Source of the DNA: Tannerella sp.
GTDB taxonomy: Bacteria; Bacteroidota; Bacteroidia; Bacteroidales; Tannerellaceae
NCBI GenBank assembly: GCA_031276675.1
Contig: JAISMO010000136.1
Span: forward strand, 1 to 36,560
DNA: 36,560 nt
Direction: 5' to 3'
A program made the translations under genes and the position numbers. Below the pieces are notes generated by a model. The model was given only the letters and a program-made list of their open reading frames with translations, had not been told where the DNA came from and did no database searches. The stretch's first letter is position 1; every line of letters starts with the position of its first letter. This document shows positions 1 to 7,074 of the stretch, piece after piece.

Positions 1-807
1 CAGCAGCCGGAAGCCGGTTTCGCGCAGAGCGACAAAGGAACGTGGGGCAGTCTCACGTGGTCGATAGCGGATCGTACGCTTACCATCAGTGGCGTCGGGG
101 CGATGGATGATTGCTTTGAAGACGGGGAAGAAGTAATAAGGCTGACCGCTCCGTGGCTCGCTGGCGGGTTTGACAGGGCCATTGTCAAAGAGGGCGTGAC
201 AGGTATTGGCGCGTACGCTTTTTATCGTTGCGAGAGCCTGACGTCCGTGACCATTCCCCACTCGGTAACGACGATTGGGGAATGGGCTTTTATGGGTTGC
301 GAGAGCCTGACGTCCATTGCCGTAGATGCGGATAATCCGGATTATACGGCAGAAAACGGTGTTTTGTTCAATAAAGCCAAAACGGTGCTGGTTCGATATC
401 CGGAAGGAAAAACGGAAACAGGTTATACCCTTCCCCACTCGGTAACGACGATTGGGGAAGGGGCTTTTATAGATTGCGAGAGCCTGACGTCCGTCATCAT
501 TCCCCACTCGGTAACGGCGATTGGGAATTATGCTTTTATAGATTGCGACGGCCTGACGTCCGTCACCATTCCCCACTCGGTAACGGCGATTGGGGATAAG
601 GCTTTTGTCGATTGCAGCAGCCTGCGAGATGTTACCGTCGAATGGGCGACGCCTCTTTCCATTCCAGGCGATGTATTTTCCGATCCGGACAATATATATT
701 CCGAAGTGGACTTAACGGAATGTACCCTGCACGTCCCCTCCGGCATGGCGGCGCGCTACCGGGCTGCCGACGTCTGGAAGGACTTCGGGCAGATTGTCGA
801 ACAGTGA
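1..807 (+). CDS. BspA-type leucine-rich repeat surface protein, 3' portion (5' end outside window)
   Basis: The reading frame is open from base 1, so the gene begins upstream and its signal peptide is not seen. The first residues (GTWGSLTWSIADRTLTISG, then GAM) match the domain that precedes the repeats in BspA-like proteins. About five 23-residue TpLRR/LRR_5 units follow, with the pattern LTSVTIPHSVTxIGxxAFxxC. They are interrupted once by a DNPDYTAENGVLFNKAKTVL insert, which is also common in this family. The end (LHVPSGMAARYRAADVWKDF, then GQIVEQ) is a typical family C-terminus, so the 3' end is intact. No type IX secretion C-terminal signal and no LPXTG are visible. Known relatives are surface or secreted adhesins that bind host proteins or other bacteria; that role here is inferred. 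The first internal ATG is at 103, but translation clearly starts earlier. Confidence 0.88.
   Translation, partial: QQPEAGFAQSDKGTWGSLTWSIADRTLTISGVGAMDDCFEDGEEVIRLTAPWLAGGFDRAIVKEGVTGIGAYAFYRCESLTSVTIPHSVTTIGEWAFMGCESLTSIAVDADNPDYTAENGVLFNKAKTVLVRYPEGKTETGYTLPHSVTTIGEGAFIDCESLTSVIIPHSVTAIGNYAFIDCDGLTSVTIPHSVTAIGDKAFVDCSSLRDVTVEWATPLSIPGDVFSDPDNIYSEVDLTECTLHVPSGMAARYRAADVWKDFGQIVEQ
430..636 (+). repeat. Three near-identical 69-bp tandem units inside the BspA-like gene
   Basis: The segment TTCCCCACTCGGTAACG recurs at 431, 500 and 569, a 69-bp (23-codon) period. A further copy lies at 254, beyond the insert. The units match at the DNA level, including third codon positions, for much of their length. 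This suggests recent duplication or gene conversion. Confidence 0.85.
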
Positions 808-852
808 ACGTTGCCGGGAAAGAATGGTTGAAACCTGCGAAAACCGGTCCGG

Positions 853-882
853 TCTGCGTCATCTGCGTACTTGGTACTTTTG
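853..882 (+). promoter_or_regulatory. Possible Bacteroidetes promoter for the cardiolipin synthase gene
   Basis: TACTTTTG at 875-882 fits the -7 consensus TAnnTTTG exactly. TCTG at 853-856, 18 bp upstream, is one mismatch from the -33 TTTG. Transcription would start near 889, giving a leader of about 170 nt before the chosen start of the synthase gene. Confidence 0.5.
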
Positions 883-897
883 ATACAGCCCCTGATC

Positions 898-982
898 AAG
901 CGCCGTTCCTGCGGAACTTATCGGCAGCCGGTGAGTTTACCGTCCCTGTATGTATGAGGATAACGGATAACGAACGGCGCTT
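898..982 (+). promoter_or_regulatory. Structured leader: 11-bp perfect inverted repeat upstream of cardiolipin synthase
   Basis: AAGCGCCGTTC at 898-908 is perfectly complementary to GAACGGCGCTT at 972-982. The 63 nt between them hold two smaller potential stems, CTGC/GCAG and CGGT/ACCG. The outer stem would begin about 10 nt after the predicted transcription start, so it could close a multibranched 5' leader. No U-tract follows, so it is not an ordinary terminator. I do not recognise a known riboswitch class. Confidence 0.45.
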
Positions 983-1060
983 CAAAAAAGAAATGGCCGG
1001 CAGATGCCTGCATTTGCATTTACCGCCGGAATGCCGTACCTTTATCCCTTTCAAAAAAAC

Positions 1061-2503
1061 ATGGTTTTGTACATGGACATGCAACTGAATACAATTGTGG
1101 GCCTGGCGCTGTTCGCCTTATATGCAATCTCCATTGCGGGCCTGATTATCGTCGTTTTGCTGGAAAACCGGAATCCGCTCAAGACAATTCCCTGGGTGAT
1201 TGTCCTGCTGCTCCTGCCGGGAGCGGGACTGATCTTCTACTTCATCTTCGGGCAGGACAACCGGCGGCAGCGGGTGATTTCCCGGCGGACCTACAAGCGC
1301 ATCATGAGGCCGTTACATGTCAATCAGCCGGTACAGGACCGGTGTGTGGTCGACCCGTCCTGCCGGCCGCTGGTGAACCTCCTGAACCGGAATCACCGCA
1401 ATCCGCTGCTTTACGGAAGCGAGCTGACTTTCTATACCGGCGGAACGGAGAAGTTTGACGCGCTGCTGGAAGAAATCGGGCGTGCGCAACACCATATTCA
1501 TTTGCAATATTACATTTTCGGCGACGACGCCATCGGACGGACCGTACAGCAGGCGCTGATCGACAGGGCCAGGGCCGGCATTCAGGTTCGCGTAATCTAC
1601 GACGATGTCGGGAGCTGGCATGTCAGGCGATCGTTTTTCAACGAGATGCGGGAGGCCGGCATTCAGATCTGCCCCTTCCTGAAGGTGGTCTTTCCGGTGC
1701 TCACGAGCAAGGTCAATTACCGCAATCACCGCAAAATCGTCGTGATAGACGGGCGGGTCGGTTTCATGGGCGGCATGAATATCGCCGACCGCTACCTCCA
1801 CGGTTCCACCTTCGGACCCTGGCGCGACACGCATTTCAAAATCACCGGCAAGGGTGTTCACGGGTTGCAGTCCGCCTTTCTGATTGACTGGTACGTAATC
1901 AGCAAACAGTTCGTCAAAGGCCGGGAATACTATCCCCCGGAGAAGATTTACAGCGACAACATCCTGCAAATTGCCACCAGCGGCCCCACCGGGCCTTGGC
2001 GCACGCTGCTGCAGGCTTTTCTTTTCTGCATCATGAACGCAAAAAAATACCTCTACATCCAGACGCCCTATTTCCTTCCGACCGAAGGGTTGAACCAGGC
2101 TCTGCAAACCGTTGCGCTGGGAGGCGTCGACGTGCGCCTGATGATACCCGAACGCTCCGACACCCGGACGGCCAGCATGGCTTCCCACTCTTTTCTGGAC
2201 GACATGGTCAAGGCCGGGGTCAAGGTCTATTTCTATCAAACGGGCTTTTTACATTCCAAACTCCTCGTAACGGACGATGTGCTGGCCTGCATCGGTTCGT
2301 CCAATTTTGACTTTCGCAGTTTCGAGCACAATTTCGAGATTAACGCATTCGTCTATCAGGCCTCTTTTGCCCTCCGGATGAAGGCCATGTTCATGGACGA
2401 CCTGCAGTTTTGCGAGCAGATCGTTCCGGCGCGCTGGCTGAAACGCCCGTTCCTCAAGCGGCTCGCCGAATCGTTCATGCGACTCTTTTCGCCTCTGCTC
2501 TGA
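1061..2503 (+). CDS. cls: Cardiolipin synthase (phospholipase D superfamily)
   Basis: This enzyme condenses two phosphatidylglycerol molecules into cardiolipin and glycerol at the inner membrane. Two N-terminal membrane helices are clear (about residues 9-30 and 40-61). The two catalytic HKD motifs are present: HRKIVVIDG with the following GGMNI, and HSKLLVTDD with GSSNFDFRS and the EHNFE tail. From 1061 the protein is 480 residues, the usual length for bacterial Cls. The frame is open upstream to an ATG at 1004, but those 19 residues look unlike the family. ATGs at 1073 and 1079 are also possible starts. The gene stands alone: the BspA gene ends 253 bp upstream and the next gene is convergent. 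A possible promoter and structured leader precede it. Confidence 0.93.
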   Translation: MVLYMDMQLNTIVGLALFALYAISIAGLIIVVLLENRNPLKTIPWVIVLLLLPGAGLIFYFIFGQDNRRQRVISRRTYKRIMRPLHVNQPVQDRCVVDPSCRPLVNLLNRNHRNPLLYGSELTFYTGGTEKFDALLEEIGRAQHHIHLQYYIFGDDAIGRTVQQALIDRARAGIQVRVIYDDVGSWHVRRSFFNEMREAGIQICPFLKVVFPVLTSKVNYRNHRKIVVIDGRVGFMGGMNIADRYLHGSTFGPWRDTHFKITGKGVHGLQSAFLIDWYVISKQFVKGREYYPPEKIYSDNILQIATSGPTGPWRTLLQAFLFCIMNAKKYLYIQTPYFLPTEGLNQALQTVALGGVDVRLMIPERSDTRTASMASHSFLDDMVKAGVKVYFYQTGFLHSKLLVTDDVLACIGSSNFDFRSFEHNFEINAFVYQASFALRMKAMFMDDLQFCEQIVPARWLKRPFLKRLAESFMRLFSPLL

Positions 2504-2618
2504 CGGAACGGACGGGTTCGGCCGGTAAATGCGGGGAGACATCAACGGTTCGACAAATCATTCATGTCCGGCATACGGTTACGGGTTACGGAGCAAAACC
2601 GCATAAAAATTCCATAAT

Positions 2619-2653
2619 AAAAAAAGCCGTCCCCTTGCGGAGACAGCTTTTTT
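2619..2653. terminator. Bidirectional intrinsic terminator between convergent genes
   Basis: An A-run, then GC, an interrupted stem around the loop TTGC, then GC and a T-run (AAAAAAGC ... GCTTTTTT). It has an A/T-tailed hairpin on both strands and lies between the plus-strand cardiolipin synthase gene and the minus-strand sugar isomerase-like gene, so it can end both. Confidence 0.75.
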
Positions 2654-2670
2654 ACACAACTCAAAATTAA

Positions 2671-3588
2671 TCACTTCACATAGTCAGCCTTATTCAAATA
2701 ATCAAAACTCTGCTGTACGCTGGCGACAGGGTCGTTGTTTGTATACTGCTCTACTTCAACGTACCAGTCTTTAATGTTATTGGCATACATCCGGTCAAAA
2801 ATCGGCTTGAAGTCCATCTTGCCGCTGGTGCCGATTTCTTTTTCGTCTTTGATGTGTATGGCCTTGAACTGGTCCGGACGATCCGTCAGGTAGGCAACCG
2901 GATTGCCGCCGCCCTCCTGACACCAGTACACGTCCAGTTCAAAGCATACATGATTCTTGCTTACGTTATCCAGCAGGAAGTCAAAAATCAGCTGGTCGCC
3001 GATTTTGCGGAATTCAAAACTGTGATTATGATAGCCGAATGCAATGCTGGCCGCCGCCGTTTTGTATCCAACGGTGGTGAAGTAGTCGCAATACATCTTC
3101 AGATCGTCCAGCGTAGTGGCATCGTTCACCGGCATCCAGGGCTGGATGATATATTTCACTCCCAGCTGATTGTGGGTCTCGATAGCCTGGTCCCACCAAC
3201 TCATCACTTCGGCTTCCTTTTCCTTCGAATAGGCCTGTCCGAGATGAGCGCTCGTACATTTCATGCCCAAATCGGTGACTATTTTCTTAAATTCTTCCGG
3301 AGCCAGCCCGTAAACTTTCCCGTCGTTATAACTGGCCGTTTCAAGGTTTTTGTAGCCCATTTTCGCAACGGTTTCCAGTACAGCCTGAATCCCTTCCTCC
3401 TTCACCATGTCGCGGAGCGAATACAGTTGAAGCCCTATATTTTTGGCTGTTGCTGCCGTGGCGGCTTCGCTTCCCGAAGCGCTTTTCGTCCCGCCGCCGC
3501 AGGATGTCAATGTCAATAACTGAGGCGTCACGATGCCTCCTGTAAGCATCATGGATGCCTTTCTGATAAAATCACGTCTGTTCTGCAT
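2671..3588 (-). CDS. Exported sugar phosphate isomerase/epimerase-like TIM-barrel protein
   Basis: A 305-residue protein of the AP-endonuclease 2/xylose isomerase-like TIM-barrel family. The N-terminus carries a Tat-like RRDFIRK motif and a lipobox-like LTSC, so export and possible lipidation are likely. Candidate metal and substrate ligands fit the fold: NLETAS, GYHNHSFEF (about residue 186), ELDVYW (about 218), IHIKDEKE (about 244) and VEVEQY (about 277). Family members isomerise or epimerise sugars, and exported Bacteroidetes versions often occur with Gfo/Idh/MocA oxidoreductases, two of which lie about 27-31 kb away here. The substrate cannot be told from the sequence. The gene is monocistronic and divergent from the amidotransferase gene. 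Confidence 0.87.
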   Translation of the reverse strand: MQNRRDFIRKASMMLTGGIVTPQLLTLTSCGGGTKSASGSEAATAATAKNIGLQLYSLRDMVKEEGIQAVLETVAKMGYKNLETASYNDGKVYGLAPEEFKKIVTDLGMKCTSAHLGQAYSKEKEAEVMSWWDQAIETHNQLGVKYIIQPWMPVNDATTLDDLKMYCDYFTTVGYKTAAASIAFGYHNHSFEFRKIGDQLIFDFLLDNVSKNHVCFELDVYWCQEGGGNPVAYLTDRPDQFKAIHIKDEKEIGTSGKMDFKPIFDRMYANNIKDWYVEVEQYTNNDPVASVQQSFDYLNKADYVK

Positions 3589-3623
3589 ACTGTTTCAATT
3601 TTTTTTAATCCAAATTTATCTCG

Positions 3624-3631
3624 CAAAAGTA
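3624..3631 (-). promoter_or_regulatory. -7 box for the exported TIM-barrel gene
   Basis: The minus strand reads TACTTTTG, an exact TAnnTTTG match, 36 bp before the ATG. No clear TTTG is seen at -33. Confidence 0.5.
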
Positions 3632-3689
3632 CAAAACATAATGATAAACAGCGACCTTTTCTTTTGAAAAAAAATTTCCCTGTCCGCTT

Positions 3690-3720
3690 TTTTTACATTC
3701 CGGGTAAATTCCTATTTTTG
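3690..3720 (+). promoter_or_regulatory. Promoter of the glutamine amidotransferase gene
   Basis: TATTTTTG at 3713-3720 matches the -7 consensus, and TTTT at 3690-3693 is one mismatch from the -33 TTTG at the standard 19-bp spacing. The -7 box overlaps an in-frame GTG at 3720, which argues that translation begins at the later ATG (3753). Confidence 0.55.
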
Positions 3721-3752
3721 TGCCCGATTCACAAGACTTAGTTCCTCTTTTC

Positions 3753-4451
3753 ATGAAGATAAATATACTTGTATGTGACCTGTTTGAAGAATGGCGGCTG
3801 CCGGAAACACCTGCTTATGCGGAGATGCTTCGGCAACTGTTCGATAGGGTAGCGCCAGCCCTTGAATATGAAATTTTTGACGTTTGCAGGGGCGTATTCC
3901 CTGCCGAATTACATGCGGATGAACTCTATCTGATTCCCGGCAGTCGCGACAGTGCGTACGACGATACGCCTCACGTCCGGAAACTGATCCGGATGATTCG
4001 GGAAATGGATGCGGCGAAAATCAGGATGGCCGGTATCTGTTTCGGTCATCAGGTCATCGCGCGGGCGCTGGGCGGCAAAGTCGAGAAAGCCCGGCAGGGC
4101 TGGGGTACGGGAATCCGCCGCTCCGCAGTCTGCGACCCGAAATTATCGGGCTGCTTTCCGGCGCAAACGATGTCCCTGCATTACAATCATCACGATCAGG
4201 TGACGCTCCTGCCTCCACAGGCCGTCTGCTTCGCTCAAAGTGACTTTTGTCCCGTTGAAGGATTTTATCTGGATGACCGGATACTGACTTTTCAGGGACA
4301 TCCGGAATATACGTCGGACTACAGCCGGCACTTGCTGCTGCATCATGCCGGTGACGAGCCTGAAGAGGTGAAGTCAAAAGCGCTGGCGAGCCTGAACAGC
4401 CCGACCGATTCGGTCGTTGCAGCCGAATTGATCGTAAACATGCTCAGATAA
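3753..4451 (+). CDS. Class I glutamine amidotransferase-like protein (GATase1)
   Basis: A 232-residue stand-alone class I amidotransferase domain. The nucleophile elbow AGICFGHQVIARALGG holds the catalytic Cys, and FQGHPEYTSDY supplies the His and Glu of the triad. The GWGTGIR segment after the elbow is typical of the GMP-synthase-like subgroup (PF00117). Such proteins release ammonia from glutamine or hydrolyse gamma-glutamyl compounds; no synthetase partner is adjacent, so the substrate is unknown. The start at ATG 3753 is preferred over GTG 3720 because the promoter -7 box covers the GTG. The gene converges on ispF with a 59-bp gap in which I see no clear hairpin. Confidence 0.85.
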   Translation: MKINILVCDLFEEWRLPETPAYAEMLRQLFDRVAPALEYEIFDVCRGVFPAELHADELYLIPGSRDSAYDDTPHVRKLIRMIREMDAAKIRMAGICFGHQVIARALGGKVEKARQGWGTGIRRSAVCDPKLSGCFPAQTMSLHYNHHDQVTLLPPQAVCFAQSDFCPVEGFYLDDRILTFQGHPEYTSDYSRHLLLHHAGDEPEEVKSKALASLNSPTDSVVAAELIVNMLR

Positions 4452-4510
4452 AAGAGAAGAGAAAGGAAAAAGCGCCTGGATTGCGATTGACCGTTTAAAA
4501 ATTCAAAGGA

Positions 4511-5011
4511 TCATGTTTCACGATAGGTGGTGATCCGGTCAGTCAGCAACACACTCGCATAAGCGGCAATCCCTTCGCCGCGACCGGTAAAACCCAGTTT
4601 CTCGGACGTAGTCGCCTTGATGGAAAGATCGTCCGGATCGGCCTGCATCACTTCGGACAGTGTTTGCACCATAGCCGGGATGTAGGGCTGGAGTTTGGGC
4701 TGTTCGGCAACGACTGTTGCGTCGACGTTTCCCAGTTCATAACCCGACATGCGGAGCATTTCCATGGTCTTGCCCAGGAGGATTTTGCTGTCGATGTCCT
4801 TGTATTTGGCTGACGTATCCGGAAAATGCAACCCGATATCGCCCAGGTTGGCGGCGCCCAGCAAGGCGTCGCAGATGGCGTGAATCAGCACGTCGGCGTC
4901 GCTGTGTCCCGCCAGACCGCGCGGATGCTCGATTTTCACGCCTCCCAGCCACAGGGCGCGTCCCTCGACAAAGGCGTGCACGTCGAATCCGAAGCCTGTA
5001 CGTATTTTCAT
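4511..5011 (-). CDS. ispF: 2-C-methyl-D-erythritol 2,4-cyclodiphosphate synthase
   Basis: IspF cyclises CDP-methylerythritol 2-phosphate to MEcPP with loss of CMP, in the non-mevalonate isoprenoid pathway. At 166 residues it is of normal length. The zinc ligands are visible: Asp10 and His12 in GFDVH, and His44 in DADVLIHA. GHSDAD, GDIGLHFPDT and the C-terminal KATTSEKLGFTGRGEGIAA are family signatures. Its ATG overlaps the stop of porV by 4 bp (ATGA), so the two are probably translationally coupled. The porV-ispF order also occurs in Porphyromonas gingivalis (recalled, not checked). Confidence 0.97.
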   Translation of the reverse strand: MKIRTGFGFDVHAFVEGRALWLGGVKIEHPRGLAGHSDADVLIHAICDALLGAANLGDIGLHFPDTSAKYKDIDSKILLGKTMEMLRMSGYELGNVDATVVAEQPKLQPYIPAMVQTLSEVMQADPDDLSIKATTSEKLGFTGRGEGIAAYASVLLTDRITTYRET

Positions 5012-6177
5012 TCAAACAGGCTTTTAAGTCCGTCCATGTCGAATGAGAGCGAAACACGAAGCGTCTGATCCAGCGGATTGTTCTGGACGGTACTGATCAG
5101 ATAGGCTGCGTCCAGTTGAAACACGTTCATTTTGAATCCGGCGCCTATGGAAAAGTACTGCCGGTTTCCTTTCATCGGATGCTCGTAGTAATATCCGCCA
5201 CGCACAAAAAAACGGTTGTCGTAGCTGTATTCCATTCCCAGCGAGAGGTTGATTTCCTTTAATTCCTCGTTGAAACCGCCCGGCGCATCCGAGAAGGATT
5301 TCCAGGCCGCATTGAAGATACCCGTCGAGTAGTAGGTATCCCGCCGTTTTTCAAAATCCTCTTCCGATTCGCCTTCCCTGCGGACGGGGAGGGTCGGAAC
5401 CAGATACTTGTTCAAATCCAGATAGAGTCCAATCTGATTGTATTCGTCAAAGGGATAGAGCAATCCTGTCCCGATTCGCAGGCTGGCCGGCAGATACTGC
5501 TGAGTGGCCCCGCCATCGAACGATATTTTGGTGCCGAGGTTGGAGATATTGAAACCGGCGCTCCACAATCCTTCTCCTTCACCGATATAGACATATTTTT
5601 CCGTATAGCCGGATACGTCGGCGGCATACCCGTTGCCCGACTGCAATTCGTTTTCGGCATCGGCGCCCATGTCGGAACGGACGAAGCGCAGCGTAACGGC
5701 CAGCGACGAGCCTTCCGACAGTTTCATGCTGTAGCTTGCATCAAACGCCATTTCATACGGATTCAGGCTGAGATATTGTTTTCCGCCGTAATCGGTTAGC
5801 GGAACATAACCCAGCGTGAAATAGCGCAGAGAAGCGCTCACGGCCGACAAATCGCTCGAGCCGAGTTTGTAATATCCGGCGGCATACGTCATGGCCACGT
5901 CGTTCACCAGTTTTCGCAGCCAGGGCGTATACGAAAGCGATACACCGGCCTTGCTGGTTGTAAAGGCATACTTGGAGGGATTCCAGTATTGGGAATTGAT
6001 ATCCGGCAACGTTGCCACGCCATTGTCTCCCATCGACCCGCCCCGCGCGTCCGGCGCAATGGACAGAGACATGATGGCCGTATATACCGGATTGAACTGA
6101 TCCTTCTGGGCGTAAACGGACACGGAGATAACCGGAAATACAAACAGCCAGAGGCTGTTCCTCAATCTTTTTTTCAT
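5008..6177 (-). CDS. porV: Type IX secretion system outer-membrane protein PorV (LptO)
   Basis: PorV is an outer-membrane beta-barrel that carries T9SS cargo from the translocon to the PorU sortase. A 389-residue protein begins with a Sec signal peptide (KKRLRNSLWLFVFPVISVSV, cleavage after YA). The mature N-terminus is typical of PorV: FNPVYTAIMSLSIAPDARGG, SMGDNGVAT, QYWNPSKYAF. Alternating strand-like segments run to a C-terminal barrel strand (LRVSLSFDM). The start at ATG 6177 is preferred over an in-frame TTG at 6198. The presence of PorV implies a T9SS elsewhere in the genome. porU, which flanks porV in P. gingivalis, is not beside it here. Confidence 0.9.
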   Translation of the reverse strand: MKKRLRNSLWLFVFPVISVSVYAQKDQFNPVYTAIMSLSIAPDARGGSMGDNGVATLPDINSQYWNPSKYAFTTSKAGVSLSYTPWLRKLVNDVAMTYAAGYYKLGSSDLSAVSASLRYFTLGYVPLTDYGGKQYLSLNPYEMAFDASYSMKLSEGSSLAVTLRFVRSDMGADAENELQSGNGYAADVSGYTEKYVYIGEGEGLWSAGFNISNLGTKISFDGGATQQYLPASLRIGTGLLYPFDEYNQIGLYLDLNKYLVPTLPVRREGESEEDFEKRRDTYYSTGIFNAAWKSFSDAPGGFNEELKEINLSLGMEYSYDNRFFVRGGYYYEHPMKGNRQYFSIGAGFKMNVFQLDAAYLISTVQNNPLDQTLRVSLSFDMDGLKSLFE

Positions 6178-6288
6178 ATAATATAACTTGTCCTTCAAAA
6201 ATCACGTATTGTATAAACTCCTTTCTAACGGGTTTATTGCATGACACATGCTTTTTTCGGAAGGCAGTTGCGGCATCGCGGCGGAGCG

Positions 6289-6308
6289 GCGAATAATTCG
6301 TTATTCGC
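6289..6308. other. Perfect 8-bp hairpin with TTCG loop in the divergent porV upstream region
   Basis: GCGAATAA, TTCG, TTATTCGC: a perfect stem with a UUCG tetraloop, between porV (minus) and the small ORF at 6376 (plus). With no U-tract, it could be a leader structure or an operator-like palindrome. The rest of 6178-6375 shows nothing I recognise. Confidence 0.5.
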
Positions 6309-6375
6309 AAATGCAGCGAACGGACTCTTTATCTCATCTTGGCGTGTATAACAGCTATTTTAAAAGAGCGATATT

Positions 6376-6726
6376 ATGTGGAAAAGAATGTATGACCGGT
6401 TGATCAAACACGTCGACTGGCTGTGGAAAAGAAGCCTGACGCAGTCACCTGTTGCGGATTGCCTGATGCCGGCCGCAGCAGAGGCATCGCGAGTTAATCG
6501 TGTATGCTGCCGGACAAAATCCGGCAAAACAGACGAACCGATCCGGGAGGTTCATGCCGAAATGGAAGCCCGTTCTTCCACGCCGGTGGAAACGTACAGT
6601 CAGGCGATCAAAAATGTACCGGAGCATTATACTGCTTTATTAGGCGCCTTTCCGTCAAGCGAGGAGTTTCAGTCTTTCGTCTCCGAGCCGGAAAACGAAT
6701 CGGACGCAACGCTTGAACAGGCATAA
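6376..6726 (+). CDS. Small hypothetical protein, no recognised family
   Basis: A 116-residue ORF starting MWKRMYDRLIKHVDWLWKRS. The N-terminus is basic and rich in Trp; the C-terminal half is acidic (SEEFQSFVSEPENESDATLE). There is no signal peptide or membrane helix and no familiar motif; the cysteines (a C, then an adjacent CC) show no metal-site pattern. No consensus promoter precedes it. The frame is open and the opposite strand has only shorter ORFs, but coding status is unproven. It may be a lineage-specific gene or a chance ORF between two well-defined neighbours. Confidence 0.4.
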   Translation: MWKRMYDRLIKHVDWLWKRSLTQSPVADCLMPAAAEASRVNRVCCRTKSGKTDEPIREVHAEMEARSSTPVETYSQAIKNVPEHYTALLGAFPSSEEFQSFVSEPENESDATLEQA

Positions 6727-7074
6727 AACCGTATTCCTTACTTCCGTATACGCTCGTTTTCAGTCTTTGTACGGCAAAAAACATTTGTACGGTATTATTC
6801 CCGGACAGTTCCCGGGTTTGACCCGTTCAACGAACAGGCATCCGTTGAGGTCGAAAAGAGACGCTTTTTCGGAAAAAGACAGGTTTTGAGCGGAATGAAT
6901 ACCCGATAAGTGTTCCTTTTCAGCCAATAAGAAAACACATATACCGAAAAATTTCGCTAATGGGAGGGGCCGTATGAAAAATTGTAGTACTTTTGCAGGG
7001 CAAACAAAAATAGCTTTTTCGCAAACGGAAAAAGACAGACATTACAATATTTAATCTTTATAATTTAGAAGAAA
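6727..7074. other. Intergenic region upstream of pckA
   Basis: 348 bp with no convincing ORF. It contains two copies of TTTGTACGG (6766 and 6785, 19 bp apart) followed by CCCGG/CCGGG inverted segments near 6800-6817. These could be protein-binding sites for control of gluconeogenic pckA, but this is speculative. Confidence 0.4.
6988..6995 (+). promoter_or_regulatory. -7 box of pckA
   Basis: TACTTTTG matches TAnnTTTG exactly, 80 bp before the pckA ATG. No clear -33 TTTG at the usual spacing, which may mean an activator is needed. Confidence 0.5.

Noticed and set aside
612..1088. 158-codon frame crossing the BspA end and the cls leader
   Set aside because: Starts inside the BspA gene in another frame, is not protein-like, and overlaps the promoter and inverted repeat.
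3720..3752. GTG start for the amidotransferase
   Set aside because: The GTG overlaps the promoter -7 box, so it cannot be transcribed as a start codon from that promoter.
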